From positions 1 to 64,000 of the forward strand of contig CABVDJ010000003.1 in assembly GCA_902497025.1 (NCBI GenBank): DNA of 64,000 nucleotides, given 5' to 3'. The stretch is from an uncultured Collinsella sp. Lineage in GTDB: Bacteria > Actinomycetota > Coriobacteriia > Coriobacteriales > Coriobacteriaceae. Made by a program: the position numbers and the translations under genes. Position 1 is the stretch's first letter. The number at the start of each line of letters is the position of its first letter. Shown piece by piece: positions 1 to 10,100 of the stretch. Under the pieces are notes generated by a model, which was not told the DNA's origin, did no database searches, and worked only from the letters and a program-made list of their open reading frames with translations.

Positions 1-1
1 A

Positions 2-112
2 GCAATTGCGAAGAGCTTAGCCGGGCTTGACAACCTCATCACCCTTCATCAGCGTGAGCTGGATTTGCTCAGAAAAGTAAAGCAGTCGATGCTCCAAAAA
101 ATGTTTGTTTAG
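2..112 (+). CDS. hsdS: Type I restriction specificity subunit HsdS, C-terminal end only
   Basis: This reading frame is open from the window edge to a TAG at 110-112 and gives 36 residues. The sequence (AGLDNLITLHQRELDLLRKV, then KQSMLQKMFV) is the typical end of an HsdS protein: the last coiled-coil helix that spaces the two target recognition domains, followed by the conserved K-x-x-x-L-x-x-M-F tail. HsdS gives the type I restriction-modification complex its DNA sequence specificity. Its stop codon lies 12 bases before the hsdR start and overlaps the hsdR ribosome binding site (TAGGAGG), so the two are co-transcribed and probably translationally coupled. The target recognition domains and any hsdM lie outside the window. 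Confidence 0.85.
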   Translation, partial: AIAKSLAGLDNLITLHQRELDLLRKVKQSMLQKMFV

Positions 113-124
113 GAGGTTGGCCCC

Positions 125-3100
125 ATGGCCAAGGTTACGTACACCGATGAGTTGGAATTCGAGCACGATCTTGTGAATTTGCTCATCACGCGAAAGGGAT
201 GGACCGGGCTGGGCGGTCAGTCCCGCGTTCTTTCACATCCCACAGAGCAGGATCTTCTCGACAACTGGGCCCGTATCCTTTTCGAGAATAACAACATGCC
301 TAACCGCCTCAACGGCGTCCCATTGACGGACGGCGAAAAAGCTCAGCTTATGGAGCAGGTTCGCGCCTGCTCGTCCCCCGTGGAGGCAAACGAGTTCATC
401 AATGGTCGATCCGTTACCATCAAGCGCGATGCCGAGGCCGATAAGCTGAATTTCGGGCGTGAGGTGGCGCTCACCATCTATGACCGCATGTCGATAGCAG
501 GTGGGAAATCCGTCTATCAGATTGCCGAGCAGCCTGAGTTCCGTGCCCGCAAGGAGATCCTTCCCAACCGGCGCGGGGATCTTATCCTCCTCATCAACGG
601 TATGCCCGTCATTCACATCGAGTTGAAGCGTAGCGGTGTGTCCGTGACGCAGGCCGTGAACCAGATTCGGAAGTATTACCACGAAGGAGTGTTCGAAGGC
701 CTGCTCTCGCTCGTGCAGGTGTTCGTTGCCATGAACCCGACTGAAGCACTCTACTTTGCAAACCCGGGCTCAGACGAATCTTTCAACGAAAAGTTCATGT
801 TCCATTGGGGCACCGTTGACAACGAACGTGTGGATCGTTGGGACGCGGTGGCCGAGCAGCTGCTCTCAATACCCATGGCTCATAAGCTCGTTGGGTTCTA
901 CACCGTGGCCGACCATTCCGACAACGTTCTCAAAGTCATGAGGAGCTATCAGTACCATGCGGCCGACAGGATACGACTTGCCTGTGAGAACGTCGTTTGG
1001 GGCGCAGGGCGTCCAGTCGGCGGCTACGTGTGGCATACCACCGGCTCGGGCAAAACGCTCACGAGCTTCAAGGCCGCCCAGCTCATTGCGGCGGGGGGCA
1101 ATGTGGACAAGGTCGTCTTCCTTGTTGACCGCATCGAACTCGGCACCCAGTCCCTTGACGAATACCGGGGGTTCGCCGACGCGCGCGAGAGAGTTCACTC
1201 GACCGAGGATACCGATGTGCTCCAAGGACTGCTTGCATCGGGTGGACATGCCGGCGAGTCCACGATGCTCATAGTCACCTCAATTCAAAAGATGAATGTG
1301 CTCGTAAGCGATGCCGCCCGTGCCCATGATGTCGAAAAGATTGCGGAAAAGCGGATCGTCATCATCGTTGATGAATGCCACCGCAGCGTCTTCGGCGACA
1401 TGATGTGGGGCATTCGCCGGAAACTCCCGCAGGCGTTGCTCTTTGGCTTCACTGGCACGCCCATAGTCGAGGCCAACGCCAAGCGCGGCGAGGTGACGAC
1501 GGTCGACGTGTTCGGAAACGAGCTTTGTCACTACACCATTGCCAATGGCATCTACGACGGCTCCGTCTTGGGCTTTGACCTCACTTACTCGAGCGTCTAC
1601 GACGAGGACGAGCTACGCGAGCAGGTAGCCCTTGAAAAGGCGAAGGCGACCTCCGTCGCCGAGGCGTTCGAGGATGAGGACAAGAAGAACACTTATCTGC
1701 ATTACATGAACGAGGTCCCTATGGTTGATCGCTACTGGGATGAAGACTCGGGGCAATACAAGAAAGGGATCGAGGGTTTGGTGCCTCGAAGCCAATACGA
1801 GACGGACGGGTATCGCCGGGAGATTGTCTCCGACATAAAGAAGAACTGGAAAAGGCTGTCAATCGGCGGCAAGTTCCATGCTCTGCTCGCCGCAAGCTCT
1901 ATCGTAGAGGCCATCGAGTATTATCGCCTGTGCAAGGAGATGCTGCCGGAGCTTGCCGTGACCGCGTTGTTCGATCCGGACCCCGGCAACAACGCGGGCA
2001 ATATATTCAAAGAGGATGGGCTCGTTGAGATACTCGGGGACTATAACGAGCGCTACGGCAAGTCCTACAGCCTTTCCGACTACACCGACTCCAACCCGCT
2101 CAAGGACACCTTCAAGCGTGACGTCTCCGCAAGGCTTGCCCATAAGAAGCCCTACAGCAGAATCGACCTGCATCCCGAGATGCGGCTCGACATGCTCATC
2201 GTCGTAGACCAGATGCTCACAGGCTATGACTCTAAGTGGCTGAATACCATCTACATGGACAAGGTTATGGACTACGAGCATGTAATCCAAGCTTTCAGTA
2301 GAACTAACCGTACTTTGAGCACCGACAAACCCTTCGGGTCTATCCGATGCTATCGAGAGCCCAACACCATGAAGAAGAACGTGGAAGACGCCCTTGCCCT
2401 CTACTCGGGGGGCGCGGCCAACAGGATGTTCGTCCTGAAACTCAAGGACAACATAGAGGGGATGAATGGCGTTTTCGAAGAGATACGCAGAATTTTCTCG
2501 TCCTCGGGCATCGAGGGATTCGAGAGGATTCCCGATACGCAGGCCGGCCGGGCTCAGTTCGCGCTCAAGTGGAGGAGCCTCAATGACTTGCTCTGCGCTG
2601 CCAAGGTGCAGGGCTTCAGCTTTGAGAGACTTGCATATGGCTTTGTGGAGCGAGACGGCGAGCTCGTTCTGGTTGATGAGGGAGCCGAGGCTGACGAGGA
2701 GATACGGGTCGCTTTGGACGAGGTGACCTATCTCGTGCTTGCTCAAAGGTATAAGGAGCTCTTCGCCTCTGGCGGCTCTGGCGGCTCTGGCGACGGCGAC
2801 GATGAGGTTCCCTACGACATAGACCCCAACCTTATGCGCATCGACACAGAACGCATCGATGCGAGCTATCTTGAGGAGAAGTTCGCCGATTGGCTGCATA
2901 TACACGAGAGCGCTGACCAAGACCCCAATTCAGACGAGCATGACCGGGAAAACGCCGCGCTCGACGAGCTGCACAGCCAGTTCTCGAAACTCTCTGCAGA
3001 AGACCAGGTATTTGCCGAGCAGATCATCCAAGGCATAAGGGACGGCAAGATAGAAATTGACGACGGCTGGAACTTCCGTGATTATATCAACCATGCAAAA

Positions 3101-3394
3101 CAGTCTCACGACCAAGATTTGGTCAGCGATGTCGCGCGCTTGACTGGTGTGGATAAAGAAGCCCTACTTGAACTTATGTCCACACATCCAACAGAAGCCA
3201 CACTGGATTTGCACAACCGCTTCACCTCACTTGTTGAGAAAGTCGATTACGCCGCCGCTCGCAACAGGATTGAAGCGCTTGCGGAGCGCAAAGTAAAGGG
3301 AAGGGACGTGTCTCGAATCATCGACGGACTCCTTCGACGCTTTATCGTGGAAGGGCCCTTCGATGTTGTGGAAGGAATTAAAGAGCTGCTTTAA
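125..3394 (+). CDS. hsdR: Type I restriction enzyme, endonuclease/translocase subunit HsdR
   Basis: This 1089-residue protein is the motor and nuclease subunit of a type I restriction enzyme: it binds the HsdM/HsdS core, translocates DNA with ATP and cleaves unmodified DNA. The N-terminal nuclease domain shows the PD-(D/E)xK arrangement RRGDLILLING...HIELKR, with D near 152, E near 166 and K near 168. The helicase core follows, with Walker A HTTGSGKT near 304-311, DECH near 416, TGTP near 443 and a motif VI-like QAFSRTNRT near 722. The C-terminal part is helical, with a Gly-Ser linker near 882-890 (GGSGGSGDGDD). Length and domain order are those of complete HsdR proteins. The start ATG is preceded by AGGAGG. 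The gene follows hsdS directly and is followed by a broken hsdS piece. Confidence 0.95.
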   Translation: MAKVTYTDELEFEHDLVNLLITRKGWTGLGGQSRVLSHPTEQDLLDNWARILFENNNMPNRLNGVPLTDGEKAQLMEQVRACSSPVEANEFINGRSVTIKRDAEADKLNFGREVALTIYDRMSIAGGKSVYQIAEQPEFRARKEILPNRRGDLILLINGMPVIHIELKRSGVSVTQAVNQIRKYYHEGVFEGLLSLVQVFVAMNPTEALYFANPGSDESFNEKFMFHWGTVDNERVDRWDAVAEQLLSIPMAHKLVGFYTVADHSDNVLKVMRSYQYHAADRIRLACENVVWGAGRPVGGYVWHTTGSGKTLTSFKAAQLIAAGGNVDKVVFLVDRIELGTQSLDEYRGFADARERVHSTEDTDVLQGLLASGGHAGESTMLIVTSIQKMNVLVSDAARAHDVEKIAEKRIVIIVDECHRSVFGDMMWGIRRKLPQALLFGFTGTPIVEANAKRGEVTTVDVFGNELCHYTIANGIYDGSVLGFDLTYSSVYDEDELREQVALEKAKATSVAEAFEDEDKKNTYLHYMNEVPMVDRYWDEDSGQYKKGIEGLVPRSQYETDGYRREIVSDIKKNWKRLSIGGKFHALLAASSIVEAIEYYRLCKEMLPELAVTALFDPDPGNNAGNIFKEDGLVEILGDYNERYGKSYSLSDYTDSNPLKDTFKRDVSARLAHKKPYSRIDLHPEMRLDMLIVVDQMLTGYDSKWLNTIYMDKVMDYEHVIQAFSRTNRTLSTDKPFGSIRCYREPNTMKKNVEDALALYSGGAANRMFVLKLKDNIEGMNGVFEEIRRIFSSSGIEGFERIPDTQAGRAQFALKWRSLNDLLCAAKVQGFSFERLAYGFVERDGELVLVDEGAEADEEIRVALDEVTYLVLAQRYKELFASGGSGGSGDGDDEVPYDIDPNLMRIDTERIDASYLEEKFADWLHIHESADQDPNSDEHDRENAALDELHSQFSKLSAEDQVFAEQIIQGIRDGKIEIDDGWNFRDYINHAKQSHDQDLVSDVARLTGVDKEALLELMSTHPTEATLDLHNRFTSLVEKVDYAAARNRIEALAERKVKGRDVSRIIDGLLRRFIVEGPFDVVEGIKELL

Positions 3395-3395
3395 G

Positions 3396-3485
3396 GCACC
3401 CGCTTGGGAACAGTGTAAGCTGGGAGAGGTGGGCGCTACCTACTCGGGGCTGTCGGGGAAAACGAAGGAAGACTCCGGCCACGGT
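3396..3485 (+). pseudogene. Remnant of a second hsdS gene (target recognition domain start)
   Basis: Beginning at the hsdR stop codon, in another frame, about 30 residues read APAWEQCKLGEVGATYSGLS followed by GKTKEDSGHGNARFV. W-E-Q-x-K-L-G-E-V opens target recognition domains of HsdS, and the following segment is the usual HsdS continuation. After about base 3485 the reading changes to unrelated sequence (PSFGAQSGG...), so the match is cut off within the domain. No start codon or ribosome binding site of its own is evident. Type I loci that switch specificity often carry extra or silent hsdS copies next to the expressed one. Here only a stub remains, so it is probably a relic of such a copy. 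Confidence 0.65.
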
Positions 3486-3576
3486 AACGCGAGGTTCGTG
3501 CCGTCATTCGGTGCGCAATCCGGGGGTTGCTCCCAATGGCCCGCGGCGTCCGCGCCCCGGTGCCACCCCGTGACCG

Positions 3577-3596
3577 GCGGCTTCGCTCGAAGCCGC
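3577..3596. terminator. GC-rich hairpin between convergent genes
   Basis: GCGGCTTCG (3577-3585) pairs with CGAAGCCGC (3588-3596) around a two-base loop. It lies at the 3' ends of the hsdS remnant and the opposing gene. There is no clear T run, so its role as a terminator is inferred from position. Confidence 0.35.
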
Positions 3597-3600
3597 TACA

Positions 3601-5763
3601 TCAGGCTCGTTCCCGCTTTTCCGGGTCATATCCCTTCGTATACACGGTAAAGCTAAGGCTATCTATCGTGCCGGTGCTGTAGACGCATGCGTCGGGCGCG
3701 CTCCGTGTGCCTTGGGCGGTCGGGTCGGTCGAGACACAATCGTCCCTATCTATTCCAAGCAATGGAATGGGCTTTGCCACCTGGTCGGCGCTATTAATTT
3801 GCGCAATGATCTCCAACAACTCGTATAACTTGATAAGCCATGAGCTGTATGGGTGCTCGCCGGGTCCCTTGTGCTTCAGCGTGCACTTTGATTGCGGGCT
3901 TTCGGCGAGCTGGCTCAAGCGTTCAAAAAGCGCCGGGTACTCGGCTTCGGGAAACTCGACTTGTACATACTGTATGCCATTGAGGATGAATCCGTACCAC
4001 AGTACGGGGTATGGAAAACCGTTCCTATCTGGTCGCCTGATTTTTGTCCTGCAATTGGGCTGGTTGACGATAGACAGCCATGCCGCATAGAGCTCGTCGG
4101 AAATTAGGTCGCTCGCTTGGTATGTTGGGCCAAGACCATCGAGAACAAAATTGCCAAGGCTGTCAAAATAGTGGGCACAATCCGTTAAACCCTTTTCGTA
4201 TGCCGTGTCGGCTTTTCTCCGTATATTGAGTGCGACGTCGCGGGGTGATTTGCGACCAAGATGTTTTTTGGCGTTGTGCCGCGGGTTGCAATAGAGCTTG
4301 GTCGCCGCGTTATATCGATCGCAGTACTTGCTGTTAGGGCCGGTCGGAAAAAAGAGCGAACCACAGGTTTGGCATGTTATCGGCATAATGCCGCACAGCA
4401 GCAGCTCGTGGAGGATGCGGGCATAAAGGCTTGCAAAGGAACATTCCTCTTCGGTGAAGTAAAGCTCTCCTGCCTTTGCAATAACAGCTTGAAGCCTTAC
4501 GAGCCTATTGAGGTTTTCCTGGTCGTTAAGCTCTGCATACGTATGGAAGTCTCCATTTGCGTAGATTTGGTTCTCGCGCATAGCCTCGAGATAGTTCTTG
4601 CGAAACGCCTGCATAAAGGGGGCGCTATTCATGCGTTTTATATCGCTCAAATGTTCTTCGAGCTTTTGAGCCGTTTCGTTTCCGGGCAAGTGCTTTTTGG
4701 CTGCGTATGCAAAAGCGTCGCCAAAGCGGATGATTGCCGGCAGCTGATTATCGAATAATCGAAATTGTCGCGGGTCGCTTGTTTTGATGGCGGCTGGGAA
4801 AAACTCTTCGTTTTGCGCGAGCAGGCTAGGTGCCTCGGTGTTTTTAAGCAGCGGGGCAAGCTCCAGACATTCCTGATAAAAAACAATGAGAAGCGCTCGA
4901 AAGAGATCGGTATTGGTGCAAACGCAAGCTGTTTCTATCTGCGAGTTGACCTTTGGATAGTTGTCTCTTGGATTGTCGCGTTTATACGGCACCGGTTCTG
5001 TTAGCCCGGTCTTGCCGTTGGTAGTTGTAATGTCCATGTCGTTCGACACGAGCTTGAGATAGGAGCTGAAGAGGGACGCCATTTCTTGCTTATTGAGTTG
5101 GGCCGATGTCGTGATCACCGCGCGGTACAGGCGGTTGATTTCGTTGCACTCAATAGCGTTGTTGTTCATCCAGCAGCTGTAATAGCGATAGTCGGGAATC
5201 GCTGTGATGTTCATGACACACTGCCTGCAGACATTTTCAAGGAGATACCTGGCCATGCCAGATATCTCTCCGTGTGCATGGCGCGTAATGGCTTTATCGA
5301 ATATCGGAGCAAAGAAATCGAGGTCGCGTTCCTTTTGTTTTTGAAGGTTGACTTCGATTTCGGCTTCGTTCAATTCTGCTTGCGCGGACTCTTGGTCGGA
5401 ATCGTCTGGATCGAGCCAGTCGTCATGGTCTGGTTCGGCTGCGTAGTCCATCGAAGCGTGTTGCGCATCGTGGGGAGCAGGGGGCTGACGAATGGCGTTC
5501 TGCAAATCGATGTAAAAGCGCAATTTTGCTCGCTCACGAAAGTGGCCCCCAATCTCGTTGAAAAGCGAGCTTAAGTCGACGCGTAATAGGTCGTTGGCTA
5601 CGGAGACGAGATTCCATGCGCTTGCATTGCCGGTTGCGTTTCCGTCATCGGCGCAATCAATCTCTGGCGTTCTGTTAAGAAGAAGCATGCGGGGATTGAC
5701 GGGAGAGCGAAGAAAGCCAGCCTCGAAACCCCAGCTAAACGGCTCTTTTTCGGAATCAAGCAT
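3601..5763 (-). CDS. Large protein with a zinc-finger-like C-terminal region (DUF6076-like)
   Basis: The predicted protein has 720 residues, is mostly helical and acidic, and has no signal peptide or membrane segment. Around residues 460-505 is a Cys-rich stretch, CQTCGSLFFPTGPNSKYCD, then a further YC and a basic HNAKKHLGRKSPRD segment. This resembles the zinc-finger-like C-terminus of poorly known bacterial proteins annotated as DUF6076; I make that link from memory and only tentatively. Cys/His spacing suggests metal binding and perhaps nucleic acid contact. The start is an ATG at 5763 with GGAG seven bases upstream. The gene has visibly lower GC than its neighbours, opposes hsdR and diverges from the next small gene, so it looks like transferred island cargo. 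No enzymatic function can be assigned. Confidence 0.6.
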   Translation of the reverse strand: MLDSEKEPFSWGFEAGFLRSPVNPRMLLLNRTPEIDCADDGNATGNASAWNLVSVANDLLRVDLSSLFNEIGGHFRERAKLRFYIDLQNAIRQPPAPHDAQHASMDYAAEPDHDDWLDPDDSDQESAQAELNEAEIEVNLQKQKERDLDFFAPIFDKAITRHAHGEISGMARYLLENVCRQCVMNITAIPDYRYYSCWMNNNAIECNEINRLYRAVITTSAQLNKQEMASLFSSYLKLVSNDMDITTTNGKTGLTEPVPYKRDNPRDNYPKVNSQIETACVCTNTDLFRALLIVFYQECLELAPLLKNTEAPSLLAQNEEFFPAAIKTSDPRQFRLFDNQLPAIIRFGDAFAYAAKKHLPGNETAQKLEEHLSDIKRMNSAPFMQAFRKNYLEAMRENQIYANGDFHTYAELNDQENLNRLVRLQAVIAKAGELYFTEEECSFASLYARILHELLLCGIMPITCQTCGSLFFPTGPNSKYCDRYNAATKLYCNPRHNAKKHLGRKSPRDVALNIRRKADTAYEKGLTDCAHYFDSLGNFVLDGLGPTYQASDLISDELYAAWLSIVNQPNCRTKIRRPDRNGFPYPVLWYGFILNGIQYVQVEFPEAEYPALFERLSQLAESPQSKCTLKHKGPGEHPYSSWLIKLYELLEIIAQINSADQVAKPIPLLGIDRDDCVSTDPTAQGTRSAPDACVYSTGTIDSLSFTVYTKGYDPEKRERA

Positions 5764-5872
5764 TAATGCTCCAAACAGCCAAAATTTAAAACCCGATAAA
5801 AGTCATATTACGCGGCTGTTTGCGGCTGTTCAATGGAATCAAGCGAAAAGGCTTAAAACCAGGGAGGCCGTT

Positions 5873-6199
5873 ATGTCCGATTGCATCAAGCTCAACAAAG
5901 GAAACATCGATGTATGCGAGCGCGAGGTTATCGTTCTTCGCGAGATCATCGCTGCCGCCATGGGTCGTTTGCACCAGATGCGCAAGCAGTGCGAGCGCGG
6001 CTATGTGTCTTCGGAGGATTTCGAGAATGCGTTGGATGCGTACGGAGTAATCAGTGAGCGAGTCGATGAGCTTGACCAGCTTGGTTTCGAGTTCAGATGG
6101 TCGTCAGTCCCCGATGCCGGAATCGATGAGAACGACGGGCTCGAATGGATCGAGGACGACAACCCTCCGCGTGAGCGCGGTTTTGATATTGCTTGTTAA
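5873..6199 (+). CDS. Small acidic helical protein, unknown function
   Basis: The product has 108 residues. The chosen ATG at 5873 has a strong AGGGAGG seven bases upstream, whereas the open frame further upstream runs into the divergent gene and lacks a site. The middle (CEREVIVLREIIAAAMGRLH) predicts long helices, and the C-terminus is acidic (DENDGLEWIEDD). I recognise no family. It lies 28 bases upstream of the next small gene, so both are probably in one transcript leading toward the helicase pair. It may be an accessory factor of the island, but this is only context. Confidence 0.6.
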   Translation: MSDCIKLNKGNIDVCEREVIVLREIIAAAMGRLHQMRKQCERGYVSSEDFENALDAYGVISERVDELDQLGFEFRWSSVPDAGIDENDGLEWIEDDNPPRERGFDIAC

Positions 6200-6227
6200 T
6201 GTGACCGAACGGTTGATTGGAGACAAA

Positions 6228-6848
6228 ATGTATCCGTACTACGAATGTGACAACTATCCCATGAGCATTACAGATGATGACGGCCCGTTTCTGATCATGG
6301 AGGCGAGGCTGTCTGGCGACGACGAGCTCAATGATGATTTTAGGAAAGGCGCCAGTTGTAGATGCTCGTGTGCGACTGTTTCTGCGGCGATTGATCTTTG
6401 CAGGTCGATGACGGACGGCGATGCCGATCCTTGGTATGAAAGTTGGGAGAAGGCGGTTGAGCGTTATCCGCTCGAGAAATGCGAGGATGCGACAACGCTG
6501 TATTGGATCGAGCCGACCGATCCGCACAAGGCGCTGTGCGCCCTCCAACCCCATTGCGATCTTGAGCCATACGTGGCTGAGGCAATTGGCGCAGTTGACA
6601 CGTATCTACTGGAGTGCGCGGACTATCCCTTTACGGTCGATCATTTAGATCTAAAGGACGTTGACGTCCTGCTCAGCGCTGCTTGGGGATTGGCTCGAGT
6701 CCTCGAAGAAACTTGGGGCACTTGCGACCCTGATGATGTTTTGGAAAAGATCGAGGATGCTACGTACAGTGCGTATATAACGGTTAAGGACCTGATCGCG
6801 GGCGAAGAGGCGGCCAAAGCCAGCGCAAAGTCCGATGACAATCTTTAG
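6228..6848 (+). CDS. Unknown 206-residue acidic protein
   Basis: The ATG at 6228 is chosen because GGAG lies about seven bases before it; a GTG at 6201 in the same frame has no site. The protein is strongly acidic and rich in Cys and Trp (for example CRCSCATVSAAIDLCRSMTD and DADPWYESWEKAVERYP), has no signal peptide or membrane segment, and matches no family I can name. Directly after its stop, another frame stays open to 7033 and continues in a coding-like way, so the original protein may have been about 60 residues longer (see the next entry). It precedes the helicase gene in the same orientation. Confidence 0.55.
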   Translation: MYPYYECDNYPMSITDDDGPFLIMEARLSGDDELNDDFRKGASCRCSCATVSAAIDLCRSMTDGDADPWYESWEKAVERYPLEKCEDATTLYWIEPTDPHKALCALQPHCDLEPYVAEAIGAVDTYLLECADYPFTVDHLDLKDVDVLLSAAWGLARVLEETWGTCDPDDVLEKIEDATYSAYITVKDLIAGEEAAKASAKSDDNL

Positions 6849-7033
6849 CCACCGCACTGAACGGCGCGACCGATCGGAAGGCTGCCGGGAAAAGCTTTAG
6901 CAAGCGCCCCGACCAGGTTCAGGAGTCTGCCGCCGATGCATCCCTGATGCGTGTCGCCCTTGCAGTGATCGATGCCAAAGAGCGCGAGGCGTTGGAGTGC
7001 GATCTTAAGAAACTGCTCGCTTCGTGCGAGTAG
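6849..7033 (+). pseudogene. Possible frameshifted C-terminal extension of the preceding gene
   Basis: From about 6839 to a TAG at 7031-7033 a frame without its own good start codon reads LATALNGATDRKAAGKSFSK, then RPDQVQESAADASLMRVA and LAVIDAKEREALECDLKKLL. Its composition is protein-like and helical. A one-base change near the stop of the preceding gene (AATCTTTAGCC) would join the two frames into one protein of about 268 residues. It could instead be the relic of a separate small gene. Confidence 0.35.
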
Positions 7034-7166
7034 TCGCTGACTGCTCCTCTTTCCTTTCTTTCTTCTCTCAAGCGGCATGGACGCCGCCGCCTTGACCGCC
7101 CAGCGCGAGTTTTGTCCGCACGGGATGGTATCAAACACGTGTAACAACTAAATCGGAGGTTTGACC

Positions 7167-10100
7167 ATGGCTATGTGGGATCTCAACTGCCAATCGAATC
7201 CGTCGTCTGCGGACGACAAGGAGCTCGCTCCCTATCTTGCACGTCAAAAGGCGATGCGCGAGTTTTTTGAGCGTGCGCTGTTTGCCCCCAAGGATCAGGG
7301 CAACAATGGCCTGTACTTTTTGGGCGCCACGACGGGCTCGGGTAAAAACTATACGGCCGAGCAGGTCACAGCCGACCTCATCGCCGGTGGCTGGGACGAT
7401 TCGGGCTGTTTTAACAAGTGCCCGGGCCGTCGTTACCTGGTGTTTGTGGTGCCGGGTAAGGACAACCGCGACAACTACGTTGCGAGCGTGCGCAAATTGC
7501 TGGTTGAACAGGGCATGGATGGCGATGCCGCGCAGCGCATGGTGTTCGATCTTCCGCGTGCGGGCGATAACATCCTGCATTGGATTGAGACTACGCGCGG
7601 TAAGGGCGCCGTGGGCGTGCGCGACATTCCGTGTCCCATCGAGGCGGACGACGAGAGCTCTCATCGCATCATTAAGCGAGCGTGGGGCAACGCGATGGAG
7701 ATCGCCGATGACCTTTTGGGCATCCTTGACACTCGAAATCGTCTGGGAGGTGTTGCAGACCGTTTGACCCCCGCCCTTCGCGACAAGCTATCGTCGGCGG
7801 ATGCGAGCTTGCGTTGGGCTGTGAGCCACGAGCTCAAAAACATCACGCGCGGCATGGAGGTGATCCCCCAGATTTGGCCGTCTGCCCTGCTCAATGACGA
7901 GAGCATACCGCATGTGATTGCCCTGACGCCGCAAAAGCTCATCAATAGGATCGATACAGTGACCGGTGCAGGCGTTGTGCTCTTTAACGCAATGGCTGCC
8001 GAGAAGGGCCTGTTTATCTTTGATGAAATCGACCACATGAAGGCCGACATACTGTCGACGCTGACAGACGATCCCGTGACGTTTCAACCGGACGAAGTAT
8101 TGCGTATCCTCGATCGTCATTTTAACGGCGGTGTGGTGGACCCCTTGCTACTGGGGAATCGAGATCAATGGATGGCGGTCTATACGCACGCTTCCACGTC
8201 GGGCGATCACAAAGGGTCAAACGCCGAGAGGAACAGGGTTTCGCGGGCGAGCGTAGAGGAAGATGCCGAAGAAATCGCCAAGGATGCCAAGAAAATTCAA
8301 AAGGCACTCGCCTCTTGTATTAAGGACATGAAACTGCGTCCGCCTTTTGCGCTGTCTGACGAGGCGAAAGAAGAGCAGCTCTCCGGTCGACATCTGTTTG
8401 GCAGCGACGATATTTCGGTGGGCGACAACTCGGCGAATCCGTTGCGCTTCAAACTCAATGAGGGCGGTACTCGCAATATGATTATCACTCGCGGAGGGAG
8501 TGGGCAGCAAACCGTCAGCAAGGCGGTGCGTCGTGCACGCGGTCTGGTCAGGATGGTGGTGGGTCATCTCGCCCGTTGCGCCACGCTTATGGACAAGCTG
8601 TACTACGGCAGCATTTCGTACAAGGACGACCTTTCGCGCAAGAACATCATCGATGCCCTGGGCATTAGGAACAACCAGACCAGCGAGAAGTATTTTTGGG
8701 ATTCGTTGATGCTGGCGCTGTTCTTTAAAGATCGCAAGAATGACGAGATCGATGCCGCCGACGACTCGATGTATGCGCGTGGTGTCGATTATCTAGTGAT
8801 GGAAACCACCATCGAGCACATGTTTACCACGTACCTAACCAGCCACGGCATTGAGCGCATGCCCGAGGCCTACCTTGCCTCCATTGCCGCCAAAGCGCCT
8901 TGCGTGTGCATGAGCGCAACATGGAGTGCGCCGACCGTCAAAAACTTCAACCTCGATTACCTTGACGAGGTTCATGGCGTGGTTCGCAAGGACGCTTGGA
9001 TTGGCGAGCTCAACCAGGAAATCGTGCGACAGACTAAGCTGTTTAACAAACAGGCTGCGAAGGAGTACGACGTCGATATTGCCTGGGTGGATGAGTCCAA
9101 GGAAATTGCCGGCATGGTCGCGCTGGCAGGCGGCGCCTTTGGCGGCATCATTGTGTCGCCCGACGAGGTGTACGAGCGCGCGATGCGGTTCTTTGACGGG
9201 ATTGGCGTGAGTGAGGGACTTGCGGTGCGCTTGCGCTTAAAGATTGCTGACAGGGTGGGCGTGAGCGACGCCAAGAGCATCGAGTTTGAGCTGAAGCGCC
9301 TGAGCAAGACGCTTGTTGCCGTGAGTACTTGGGCCCGTGGTGTGGCGCGTAACGAGCAACGGGCGGGAGCCGTTTTTACCACGCGCCACATGGGAAACCA
9401 TGGCGAATTCAATAGTCTGGCGCTGGATCTTGCGCGCGAGATTGTCGCGGAGCTGGTGATTAGAAACATCAAGTGCCCCGAGATGTCGTACGAGAAATCG
9501 CTTGAGGCCGCCAAGGACATGGTGCCGTGCTTTAACGCTGCGGAATGGGATGCAGGTTGGCGTGGCGCTCAAAAACGTCTCGAGCTGGGCCAGCCGACCC
9601 TGATGTTTATCAATCTTTCGGCCGGTGGCTTTTCCAAGAATCTCAAATACAAGGTGCCGGAGAATCTGTGCGACATGGTTCATCAGGTCGATTGCGGCTT
9701 TGAAAATGCCGACCGTCGCCCCAAGATGGATCTTGATTTCTTATATATCGAGTCGCCCACAAGTCGTTTGACCTGGGGAGTGGAGATCAACTCAAATAAG
9801 TTTGTCCAGCAGGCGCTACTTGGCGTGGTGGAGCAGGAGGAACTGGTAGCGCGCGGCGAGGTTCCGTTTACTCAAAAGCGCCGGAACGTACGGATGCTTC
9901 TATCTGGCGTTAATAAGAGCCTGCCGGTGCGCGACACCCTCTCTTATCAGGTCGAAGGCGCTCGCATTGTGGCACAGGCTGTGGGTCGCCTGATGCGCAC
10001 GAGTGTAAAGATGCCTTGCGTGCAGGTGCTGCTCGACCGCGAGATTGCGAACGATTGCAACTTTTCGTTCTTGCATGATTTGCCGATGGGCTACGAGCTT

